From positions 1,192,435 through 1,256,434 of the forward strand of contig OY282420.1 of the NCBI GenBank assembly GCA_958295955.1: a stretch of 64,000 bases of DNA, written 5' to 3'. The position numbers were made by a program, and so were the translations under genes. The stretch comes from an uncultured Bryobacterales bacterium. Lineage in GTDB: Bacteria > Acidobacteriota > Terriglobia > Bryobacterales > UBA6623. The first letter of the stretch is position 1; each line of letters opens with the position of its first letter. Below the pieces are notes generated by a model. It ran no database searches. It saw nothing but the letters and a program-made list of their open reading frames with translations, and was not told where the DNA came from. Positions 51,807-59,776 of this stretch are shown here, one piece after another.

Positions 51807-54800
51807 CTAAAAAATAAACTTGATGCCGAGTTGAACCTCGCGGCCGTCGCGGGCGGCGAGCACGCGCCCGAAGCCCGGCGTGGCGAAGAAGATGTTGGGG
51901 TTCAGGAAATTCGGCGTATTGAGCAGGTTGAAGAACTCGGCGCGGAATTGCAGCTTGGCGCTCTCGCCGATGCGCATATCCTTGAGCAGCGAAAAGTCGA
52001 CGTTGGCCAGTCCCGGGCCGCCGATGATGTTGCGCCCGGCGTTGCCGAACGAGCCGTAGGGAGGCAGAGCGAACGCGCCGGCGTCGAACCACTGCTGCGG
52101 GTCGGGGGCGGCCAAGTTGGGGTTGCCGACGACGTTCGGCCGGTCGCCCGCTCCAAAACCGAAGAGCGACCGGCCGGTATTGGAGTTGTCGAACTCGCCC
52201 GGCAGATATGCGCTATAGGGTTGGCCGGATTGCATCGACACGATGCCGTTGATCTGCCAGTCGTTGACCAGCTTCGCCGCCGCGCCGGCAATGCCCGGCA
52301 GCCAGCGCTTCCCGGTCCCGAACGGCAGTTGGTAGGCGAAGCTGCCGACAAAACGGTGGGGCGTATCGAAGCTCGAACGGCCGCGCTCGGCCGCGACGTT
52401 GTTGCTGTCCTGCGGGAAGTTGGCGTCTCCGGAGGAGGGGAAGAAGTTTGAGGCATTGTCGATCGACTTCGACCAAGTGTATGCGAACAGGCCGGTCAGC
52501 CCGCCGCGGAAGCGGCAACGGAACTGCGCTTGCAAGCTGTGGTAGGCCGAATCGAAAGCCGATGCGATCTGGTTGATGTCTGAAAACTGCGGCAACGGGC
52601 GCAAGTTCGGCTGCGCCGGGCTGGGCGCGGGCTGATTGATGTCGCGCGCGCCGAGCAGCTTGGTTCCGCGCGAGCCGTTGTAGCCTACGGTCAAGACGGT
52701 TTCCGGCAAAAGCTCGGTCTGCACCGAAAAATTCCATTGCTGGGCGTAGCTGGTGCGGAGATTCGCGTCGTAGGTGGACAAGCTCGGCGGAAGCGGCGCG
52801 GCTTGCCCCTCGGGCCAGGGGTTGGCGATCGTCAGCGGCGCCTGCTGCGACGGGAAGAACAGCAGCGAGTTGAAAAACGGCGGGTTGAAGTAGATGCCTT
52901 GCCCGGCGGCAAGATCGGAGAAGTTGTAATAGATCCCCCAGCCGCTGCGCACCACGAGTTTCTCCGTCCCGCCGGGACGCCAGGCGAGGCCGATCCGCGG
53001 CGCGAGGTTGTTTTTGTCCGGCGCATACCCACTGCGCGAAATCCCGTTCGCGCCGAGTCGAACGATCGAAAAAGCCGCCGGATCATAGACCGATGCCGCG
53101 TCGTTGGCGTCGAAAACGGGGCGGTTGTATTCGTAGCGCAACCCCAGCGACAGCGTCAGGGCGCGAGAGACCCGCCAGGAGTCCGTCGCGAACAAGTTCG
53201 TCGCCCCCGTACGCGCCGCCTGCACCGTGTCGCTGCGCGCCGCCAGCGTAAACGTGGGCAGCCCGAGCAGGAGGTCGGCCGGCGCATTCTGCGTGAACGC
53301 CCGGTTGGTGAAGCTCATCTCGCCGCGCGAGAGCACGTCGCGGAAAGCGTCTTGCGCGATGCGGCGGTATTCGAAACCGACGTGGACGAGATGGCGGCCC
53401 TTGGAATAGCTCAAGGTGTCGGTGAACTGGTACGCGCCCACGTCGCTTTCCTGCGGGTTGTTGCGCTCGCCGCCCAACGGCGAAAATCCGGTGACCTGGA
53501 TGAGGCTCAAGCCCAAGTCGCGGTCGCGCGTGGCGAAGTCGGGCAGCCCGACTTGACGGTTGATGCTGACGCCGCGGTTCTGGTGCAGCGTGCGGTTGCC
53601 GATACGGTTGAAGCCGAAACGGGCCTCGTTCACCAGGTTCGAGCCGAAAGCATGGGTTTCCGAGAGCATCAGGTTCCAGCCGCGCTCGAAGACGTCGTTG
53701 CCGTAACCGGGCACGGCGGAGAACTGCTGCGCGGCGTAGGGCTCGAAACGGACGCGGTCGGAAAAGCTGTAGCGGCCCGCAAGCCTGCCGTTGTCGCCCA
53801 GGCGTTGATCCAGGCGGATATCGAATTTGTTCGTGCCGTCGTCTCCCTGCGGGGCGGCGACGAAGTTTTGCCCCGGCGCGCTGCGGTTCGGCTCCGGATA
53901 CAGTCCCGCAACGCCCTGCCCGACCGGATGCAGGAAGGGCAACTTGCCGTTCGGAAACGGCTGTCCGGTAAAAAAGTCGATCGGCGCTGGCACGAGGCTA
54001 TTGGAGAAATCCCCCGCGCGCTCGGCGAGCGTGAGCACGTTGGTCGTCCGCGTGACGGCGCGGTTTTCGCGCAGCCCTTCGTAATCGACGAAGAAAAACG
54101 TGGCGTCCCGAGCGATCGGCCCGCCCAGCGAAAAACCGAACTGGTTGCGCCGCAGCGTCGGCGCAGGGTCGTCCGGACGGGTGAAGAAATTGCGCGCGTC
54201 CAACCGGTTGTTTCTGACGAATTCGTAAACCGTGCCGTGGACGGCGTTCGTTCCCTGCTTGATGCCGACGGCGATCTGGCTGCCGCTGTTGCGCCCCAGT
54301 CCGGCCTCGGAGTTCGACGTCTGGATGCGGAATTCGCGCACCGCATCGACGGGCGGCGTGAAGCTGAAACTGTTGAGGATCGGGTCGATGACGTAAACGC
54401 CGTCGTAGAGGAACGAATTCGTCGACTCCCGCGCCCCGTTCGCCTGGAAAGCGAAGCGTCCGCGCTCGGAGCCCGGCGAGCCCGCCGCGGCGGGAGTCGT
54501 TCCCGGAACCAGCAGGGCAAGCTGCAAGAAATTCCGGCCGTTGAGCGGAAGATTGACGATGTAGTTGTTGGTAATGACGTTGCCCACGGCGGCGGATTCC
54601 GCGTCGAGCAGCGGGGCCGCCGCGCGGACCGTGATCTCCTCGTTCCGGCTGCCGATCTCCAAAGCGAGATCCAGGCGAAGCCGGTCGCCGATTTTCAGTT
54701 CGAGACCTTGCCGGACCGCGCGCTTGAAACCGGCCGCCTCGACCGAAACGGCATAAATCCCCGGCGTCAATGCCGGAAACGCGAACAGCCCGCGGGCGCC

Positions 54801-54977
54801 CGTCTCCGTCTCGCGGACCGTGCCGGTCTCCAAGTGGACGGCGGTTACCGGCGCGCCGCCGACCGGCCGGCCGTCGGGGTCCGCGACGGCCCCCAGTATC
54901 CGCGTGTCGAGCGGCCGGCCGGGCGCCGGCCCGACGCCGAAAAGCAGAACCATGAAGGTAACGACAGCGCCACGCAT
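51807..54977 (-). CDS. Oar-like TonB-dependent outer-membrane receptor
   Basis: Starting at ATG 54977 the protein is 1056 residues: a signal peptide, then a carboxypeptidase-regulatory-like beta-sandwich (about 25-105; D-T-R-I-L-G-A-V-A-D-P-D-G-R-P-V). A plug domain follows with the acidobacterial motif N-L-P-L-N-G-R-N-F-L-Q-L, then a long 22-strand-type barrel ending V-Q-L-G-I-K-F-I-F. It would import glycans, peptides or metal complexes using TonB energy. The upstream open frame to 55112 crosses the 37-bp repeats and is not used. No SusD-like partner is present, which is normal for this acidobacterial class. The ligand is unknown. Confidence 0.92.
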   Translation of the reverse strand: MRGAVVTFMVLLFGVGPAPGRPLDTRILGAVADPDGRPVGGAPVTAVHLETGTVRETETGARGLFAFPALTPGIYAVSVEAAGFKRAVRQGLELKIGDRLRLDLALEIGSRNEEITVRAAAPLLDAESAAVGNVITNNYIVNLPLNGRNFLQLALLVPGTTPAAAGSPGSERGRFAFQANGARESTNSFLYDGVYVIDPILNSFSFTPPVDAVREFRIQTSNSEAGLGRNSGSQIAVGIKQGTNAVHGTVYEFVRNNRLDARNFFTRPDDPAPTLRRNQFGFSLGGPIARDATFFFVDYEGLRENRAVTRTTNVLTLAERAGDFSNSLVPAPIDFFTGQPFPNGKLPFLHPVGQGVAGLYPEPNRSAPGQNFVAAPQGDDGTNKFDIRLDQRLGDNGRLAGRYSFSDRVRFEPYAAQQFSAVPGYGNDVFERGWNLMLSETHAFGSNLVNEARFGFNRIGNRTLHQNRGVSINRQVGLPDFATRDRDLGLSLIQVTGFSPLGGERNNPQESDVGAYQFTDTLSYSKGRHLVHVGFEYRRIAQDAFRDVLSRGEMSFTNRAFTQNAPADLLLGLPTFTLAARSDTVQAARTGATNLFATDSWRVSRALTLSLGLRYEYNRPVFDANDAASVYDPAAFSIVRLGANGISRSGYAPDKNNLAPRIGLAWRPGGTEKLVVRSGWGIYYNFSDLAAGQGIYFNPPFFNSLLFFPSQQAPLTIANPWPEGQAAPLPPSLSTYDANLRTSYAQQWNFSVQTELLPETVLTVGYNGSRGTKLLGARDINQPAPSPAQPNLRPLPQFSDINQIASAFDSAYHSLQAQFRCRFRGGLTGLFAYTWSKSIDNASNFFPSSGDANFPQDSNNVAAERGRSSFDTPHRFVGSFAYQLPFGTGKRWLPGIAGAAAKLVNDWQINGIVSMQSGQPYSAYLPGEFDNSNTGRSLFGFGAGDRPNVVGNPNLAAPDPQQWFDAGAFALPPYGSFGNAGRNIIGGPGLANVDFSLLKDMRIGESAKLQFRAEFFNLLNTPNFLNPNIFFATPGFGRVLAARDGREVQLGIKFIF

Positions 54978-55034
54978 AACAAGCTCCAAAATACCACAGG
55001 CGCGCGCGGTTATCAGGCAGTCCTGCTCTCCGCC

Positions 55035-55071
55035 ATGCAACGAAATGCGTTGCCGGCAAGCCTTGGCGGGG
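55035..55071. repeat. 37-bp direct repeat, copy 1
   Basis: This copy is identical to 55107-55143. It contains two hairpins: GCAACG-AAATG-CGTTGC, and CCGGCAAG-C-CTTGGCGG with one mismatch, a layout typical of REP elements. Confidence 0.9.
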
Positions 55072-55106
55072 CGGCGGTGCGGCGCGTGCGCGAGCCGGGC
55101 ACGGAG

Positions 55107-55143
55107 ATGCAACGAAATGCGTTGCCGGCAAGCCTTGGCGGGG
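55107..55143. repeat. 37-bp direct repeat, copy 2
   Basis: This copy lies 72 bp from copy 1 in the same orientation and is identical over 37 bp. The pair fills most of the gap between the TonB receptor start and ogt. Confidence 0.9.
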
Positions 55144-55246
55144 GCAGGAGTACGATTGGCTTTCTCAGACGCAACGGATGTATTTTCGAAAAAGAAATCG
55201 GTCCTGCCGCGACACGCTCGACGTCCGTTCTGAGAGAATCAAGCGT

Positions 55247-55777
55247 ATGCATGTCCAATGCGGCCGATTCCAAAGTCCGCTCGGCCCCATTCACTTGTTG
55301 GCTTGCCCCGACGGGCTGGTTGCGGCGTTCTTCGATACGCAAGTTGCCGATATGGAACGGCGGTTTCCGCCGGAAACGCGGCAGCCGAGCAACGGCAACC
55401 CCTGGCTGCCGGCGGCAGAGGAGTTTCTGTCCTGCTATTTCGAAGGAAACTCCGCGCTTCCCAAGGTTGCGCAGGCGCCAAACGGAACGCCCTTTCAAGA
55501 GCGGGTTTGGCGCCTCCTGGAGGCAATCCCTCTCGGCGAGACGCGCGCCTACGGCGCTCTGGCCGATGCGCTCGGCCGCCCCGGCGCCGGCCGCGCCGTC
55601 GGCGCTGCGGTCGGGCGCAACCCCCTTTCGATATTCGTGCCCTGCCACCGCGTCGTCGGGGCGGCAGGCAAGCTGACGGGGTACGCGGGCGGCATCGAGC
55701 GCAAGCGCTTCTTGCTGCAGCACGAACGGGCGGCGGTTCGCCGGCAGAGCGGCGGAGCCTCAGCCGTCGGGTTGTAA
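55247..55777 (+). CDS. ogt: Methylated-DNA-protein-cysteine S-methyltransferase
   Basis: The 176-residue protein repairs O6-methylguanine by taking the methyl group onto its active-site cysteine in a one-time reaction. The motif is V-P-C-H-R-V (Cys133). The DNA-binding helix is A-Y-G-A-L-A-D-A-L-G-R-P and the helix before it G-T-P-F-Q-E-R-V-W. ATG 55247 is preferred; ATG 55178 would extend into the region behind the repeats and adds residues without family similarity. No Ada regulatory domain is present. It is divergent from the TonB receptor gene. Confidence 0.95.
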   Translation: MHVQCGRFQSPLGPIHLLACPDGLVAAFFDTQVADMERRFPPETRQPSNGNPWLPAAEEFLSCYFEGNSALPKVAQAPNGTPFQERVWRLLEAIPLGETRAYGALADALGRPGAGRAVGAAVGRNPLSIFVPCHRVVGAAGKLTGYAGGIERKRFLLQHERAAVRRQSGGASAVGL

Positions 55778-55788
55778 CGGGATTCCGC

Positions 55789-55794
55789 TAGAAT
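55789..55794 (+). promoter_or_regulatory. -10-like TAGAAT before the S55 operon
   Basis: TAGAAT ends 5 nt before GTG 55800 and no Shine-Dalgarno lies between them; the three coupled genes 55800-61725 should be read from here. Confidence 0.45.
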
Positions 55795-55799
55795 AAGGC

Positions 55800-57554
55800 G
55801 TGCTTCGCGCGGCGATTCTCGCGGCTGCGGCGGCAGTCCTTTTGCCGGCTCAGGAGTTCTTTCCACTAGATGCCGTCGAAGCCGGCATGAAGGCGACCGG
55901 CCGCACGGTCTTCGCCGGGTCCGAAATCGAAGAATTCGACGTTGAGATTCTCGGCGTACTGGAAAACGTCGGCCCGCGACAGTCGCTGATCGTCGGGCGG
56001 CTGGCCGGCGGCCCCCTGGAGAAGACCGGCGTGCCGGCGGGGATGAGCGGCAGCCCGGTGTACATTGACGGCAAGCTCGCAGGCGCGGTGGCCTTTACCT
56101 TCCCCTTTGCCACGGAGCCGATTGCCGGCATCCGGCCGATCGCGCAAATGGTCGCCGGATTCGAAGGGCCGCAGCACGGCGCGCAAGCCGCGCCGTTAGA
56201 CATGCTCGCGGAGTTGCGCGAAGCCGTCGGACTCGCACGGCCGGCCGCCGGGCGCGACGCTGCCGAAGCGGGGTTCCTGCCGATCGCAACGCCGGTGTCG
56301 CTGGCCGGTTTCAGCGCCCGCACCGCCGCGGTTTTCGGCCGTCAACTGCGCGCTCTGGGGCTGCGGCCCGTCCAGGGCTCGGGCGGCGGGCTGCGCGCCG
56401 ACCCCGGCGGGCCGGTCGAGCCGGGAGCGATGATCGCCGTGGGACTCATCCGCGGCGACCTGCAGGTCAACGCCGCCGGGACGGTGACGCACGTTGACGG
56501 CAACCGCGTGTTCGCTTTCGGGCACCGCTTCATATCGAGCGGCGGCGCCGAGTTGCCGATGATGCGCGCTTCGGTTCTGGCGCTGGTGCCGAGCCTCAAC
56601 AATTCGTTCAAGCTCACGGGCGCCGGCGGCCCGATCGGCAAGATTTCTCTCGACCGGGAGACGGGCATCGCGGGCGAGTTGGGCGCCGCGCCCGACCTCG
56701 TTCCCTGCAAGATCCGCTTGCTCTCCGCGGACGGAGGAACCCATGCCTACGACCTGGAACTGGTCCGCGATGCGCAGCTTACGCCGTTCCTGCTGCAACT
56801 CGCGGTATTCTCGGCAATCGACGCGACGGAGAGAGCGCTGGGGCCGCTGACCGTCAAGGTCAAGGGAACCGTCCGTTTCGCGGGGGGCGCCCCCGACCTC
56901 GTTCTCGACGATATTTACTCGGGGATCGCCAACGTGGGCGCCGATGCGGCATTGGCGACCGCCGTCCCCCTGGCGTTTCTCCTGCAAAGCGGCTTCGCCA
57001 ACCTGCGCGCCGCGTCCATCGATATCGTCGGCGAGGCGGCTGCGCAAGACAAGTACAGCGAGATCGTTCGCGCCTGGGCAACGCCCCCGCAGGCGCGGCC
57101 GGGCGAAACCGTGGCCATCACGGCCGTCTTGAAAGACCCCGGCGGCAACGAAACGCAGCGCAGTTTCCGCTACCCCGTGCCGGTTTCGATGTCGCCGGGC
57201 GCGGTCAACGCGACCGTAGCGGACGCCGCGTCGCTGAACATCCTCGAATGGAGGGGCTTGCTCGCCGGACGCAGATCGCGCGGCGCAGCCGAGATGATCC
57301 GGCTGGTGAACCGGTTGCGCAAAAGCGATCGGGCGTACGTCCGCGTCTGGCGGCAAAAGCAATCGCTGTGGCTCCAGTCGGAGCGCCTGCCGTCGCCGCC
57401 GGCATCGCTGCGGGCGGTCTTATCCACGGCGGAGGGGCGCGGAGCGGGCGCGGCGCAAGACCTTTCCTCGACATTGGCTGAAGCGGTCCTAGGCGAGTTC
57501 GACAGCGTTGTCCGCGGCCGCGTCGATTTGCAATTCACGGTGACCCAAAATTGA
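55800..57554 (+). CDS. Secreted SpoIVB-type (S55) serine peptidase domain protein
   Basis: The 584-residue protein has a short signal peptide (to P-A-Q, residue 18) and an S55 peptidase domain over about residues 20-280. Ser83/Ser85 lie in G-M-S-G-S-P-V and a His in A-F-G-H-R-F. Family knowledge: SpoIVB of sporulating bacteria cleaves SpoIVFA, but non-spore-formers such as Acidobacteriota use S55 proteins for unknown secreted roles. The C-terminal 300 residues are an extra beta-rich region. The start is GTG 55800. It overlaps the next gene by 4 nt and heads a translationally coupled trio. Confidence 0.85.
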   Translation: MLRAAILAAAAAVLLPAQEFFPLDAVEAGMKATGRTVFAGSEIEEFDVEILGVLENVGPRQSLIVGRLAGGPLEKTGVPAGMSGSPVYIDGKLAGAVAFTFPFATEPIAGIRPIAQMVAGFEGPQHGAQAAPLDMLAELREAVGLARPAAGRDAAEAGFLPIATPVSLAGFSARTAAVFGRQLRALGLRPVQGSGGGLRADPGGPVEPGAMIAVGLIRGDLQVNAAGTVTHVDGNRVFAFGHRFISSGGAELPMMRASVLALVPSLNNSFKLTGAGGPIGKISLDRETGIAGELGAAPDLVPCKIRLLSADGGTHAYDLELVRDAQLTPFLLQLAVFSAIDATERALGPLTVKVKGTVRFAGGAPDLVLDDIYSGIANVGADAALATAVPLAFLLQSGFANLRAASIDIVGEAAAQDKYSEIVRAWATPPQARPGETVAITAVLKDPGGNETQRSFRYPVPVSMSPGAVNATVADAASLNILEWRGLLAGRRSRGAAEMIRLVNRLRKSDRAYVRVWRQKQSLWLQSERLPSPPASLRAVLSTAEGRGAGAAQDLSSTLAEAVLGEFDSVVRGRVDLQFTVTQN

Positions 57555-59776
57555 AGCGGCGGCCGTTGTTTGCAATCCGGCTCGTTCTCTTGGGCCTAGC
57601 GGTTCTCGGCGGCCCGCTACGGGCTTCTTCAACCCAAGTTTGGGAGCTTTCGCAGTATTCCGACTTCCTGACGGGCAAGCTCAAGCGCATCGCGCTCGAC
57701 CGTGAAGGCCGCTTGCGCGCCGCCCCCGAGTTGTCCACGGTTTACAAAACGGATCAGTCGGTCATCTGGACGATCGTCGAAGACTCCGACGGCGTCGTCT
57801 ATTTCGGCACGGGGCATCAAGGCGCCGTTTTCTCGGTTTCGCAGCAGGGCAAGGGGAAGCAGCTTTGGAAAGCCCCGGAGATCGAGGTATTCGCGCTGGC
57901 TTTGGGGCCGGACGGTTTGCTGTACGCCGGCACGTCGCCCAACGGGAAAGTGTACCGCCTCGATAAATCCGGCGAGGCCGAGCCGTTTTTCGATCCCGGC
58001 GAAACCTACATCTGGTCGCTCGTATTCGACCGCGGCGGCGGCTTGCTGGTCGGCGCCGGCGACAAGGGAAAAATCTACCGCGTCGACCGCGACGGGAACG
58101 GAGAGTTGTGGTTCGACTCCGGGCAGCGCCACGTGATGAGCCTGGCGCTCGATGCGGAGGGCCGCTTGTTGGCGGGAACCGATCCGGCGGGCATCCTCTA
58201 CCGCGTCGAAAGCCCGCGCAGCGCTTTCGCGCTCTACGATTCGGATTTGCCTGAAATCCGTTCCATCGCCGCCGCGCGGGACGGAGCGATCTACTTCGCC
58301 GCCATGGGCGGCGGCATGGAGCGCATGCTGCAGAGCGTCCAGGCTGCGCAGGCCGCGGCGCAACAAGCCGCCGCGCCGCAGTCCCCTGCAGTCAAGGCCG
58401 GCGCCGCGCCCGCTCAGGCGGCCGCGGCGCAGACCTCGGCAACCGTCAGCTTTGCCCAACCGACGGTCAGCTACGGCCTCGAACGGGCCGCCGTGCTGCG
58501 CCTGCAGCCGGGCCGGGCGGTCGAGAAACTCTGGTCATCGACGGAAGAAAACGTTCTGGGACTCCTGCTCAAAGACGCGCCGGGATCGCAAGCGGTTTTC
58601 GCCGGCGACCGCGGCGGACGAATCTACGAAATCGACCCGCGGCGGCGGCTCAGCATCGCCGCCCAAACGGACCGCCCGCAGATTACCGCGATGCTGCAAA
58701 CCGCCCAAGGCGTGCTGCTCGGCTCCGCGCACGGAGGCGACTTGCTGCGGCTTGCCAACGAGCCGGCGCCGAGCGGGGTCTTCGAAACGGCGGCCTACGA
58801 CAGCGGCGGCGTATCGCGCTGGGGGCGGCTGAGTTGGCAGGGAACGACGCCCGAGGGGGCGTCGATCGCCGTGCGCACGCGCAGCGGCAACTCCTACCGG
58901 CCCGATGCGACGTGGAGCCCGTGGTCCGCGGCCGCCGCCGCGGCCGAGGACGCCGCGGTCGCTTCGCCGGCCGCGCGTTTCATCCAATGGCAAGCGACTC
59001 TGACCGGCGGCGCCGTGCTGGACTCGGTGCGCCTGACCTACTTGCCGCAGAACTCCCGTCCGGTCGTCAAGTCGATCAGCGTATTGCCGGAGGCCGCCGA
59101 TACGGACGCAGCGAACGGGGCGAAGCCCGCCGTCTCCGACACAACCAGCAGCTACAGCATCACTGTTTCGGCTTCCGGGTCGGTTTCCGCCCCCGTCAGC
59201 AGCACGAAAGCCCTGGAGTTGGGTCGGGGGCCGCGGCGGAAACTGGCGGTGAGCTGGCAAGCGGAAGACCCCGACGGCGACGCCCTGCGCGCTGCGGTCG
59301 CCTTCCGCGGCGAAGGCGAGACCGTCTGGAAAACGATCGAGCGCAACATCGACGCGGCCAAGCTGACCATCGACAGCGACGCTCTGGCCGACGGGCGCTA
59401 CCGCTTCCGCGTGACGGTCGATGACGGCGGCGTCAACCCGGCCGACCGCGCGCTGACCGACGAAAAAATCGGCGCCCCGGTGGTCATCGACCATACGCCG
59501 CCCCGCGTACGCCTGACCGCGGACGAGACGGACGCCGGCGCAGGCATCCGCTTCGAGGCAACCGACGCAACCTCCAACTTGCACAGCGCCGCATACGCCA
59601 TCGACGCGGGCGAGTGGCGGCCGCTGAACGCCGACGACGGCGTGATCGACTCCAAAAAAGAATCGTTCACCGTCAAGCCGAGCGAGAAACCCGGCGGCGG
59701 AGAGCATCTGATTGTGCTTCGCGTCCGCGACCGGGCCGGAAACGCGGGACTGGGCAAGGCGCTGCTCCGACAATGA
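57551..59776 (+). CDS. Secreted beta-propeller protein with C-terminal Ig-like region
   Basis: The 741-residue protein starts at TTG 57551, overlapping the S55 gene stop. After a signal peptide come about six repeats of D-G-x-x-Y-x-G-T/A-x-x-x-G-x-V/I-Y-R-x-D, an NHL/WD-like propeller (about residues 70-420). An Ala/Gln-rich low-complexity linker (A-A-Q-Q-A-A-A-P-Q, about 270-300) interrupts one blade. The C-terminal part from about 540 is Ig-like, with a repeated G-x-Y-R-F-R-V-T-V-D-D-G strand. It is likely an extracellular or periplasmic scaffold. The 4-nt overlap with the hydrolase gene follows. No catalytic motif is seen. Confidence 0.75.
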   Translation: MKRRPLFAIRLVLLGLAVLGGPLRASSTQVWELSQYSDFLTGKLKRIALDREGRLRAAPELSTVYKTDQSVIWTIVEDSDGVVYFGTGHQGAVFSVSQQGKGKQLWKAPEIEVFALALGPDGLLYAGTSPNGKVYRLDKSGEAEPFFDPGETYIWSLVFDRGGGLLVGAGDKGKIYRVDRDGNGELWFDSGQRHVMSLALDAEGRLLAGTDPAGILYRVESPRSAFALYDSDLPEIRSIAAARDGAIYFAAMGGGMERMLQSVQAAQAAAQQAAAPQSPAVKAGAAPAQAAAAQTSATVSFAQPTVSYGLERAAVLRLQPGRAVEKLWSSTEENVLGLLLKDAPGSQAVFAGDRGGRIYEIDPRRRLSIAAQTDRPQITAMLQTAQGVLLGSAHGGDLLRLANEPAPSGVFETAAYDSGGVSRWGRLSWQGTTPEGASIAVRTRSGNSYRPDATWSPWSAAAAAAEDAAVASPAARFIQWQATLTGGAVLDSVRLTYLPQNSRPVVKSISVLPEAADTDAANGAKPAVSDTTSSYSITVSASGSVSAPVSSTKALELGRGPRRKLAVSWQAEDPDGDALRAAVAFRGEGETVWKTIERNIDAAKLTIDSDALADGRYRFRVTVDDGGVNPADRALTDEKIGAPVVIDHTPPRVRLTADETDAGAGIRFEATDATSNLHSAAYAIDAGEWRPLNADDGVIDSKKESFTVKPSEKPGGGEHLIVLRVRDRAGNAGLGKALLRQ

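Noticed and set aside
55035..55143. CRISPR repeats
   Set aside because: There are only two copies, no further spacing pattern and no cas genes; the internal hairpins fit a REP element better.
52737..55676. 979-codon open frame on the plus strand opposite the TonB receptor
   Set aside because: It is antisense to a well-supported receptor gene, has no recognisable motif and has the Arg/Val/Ala-rich composition of a GC-rich shadow frame.
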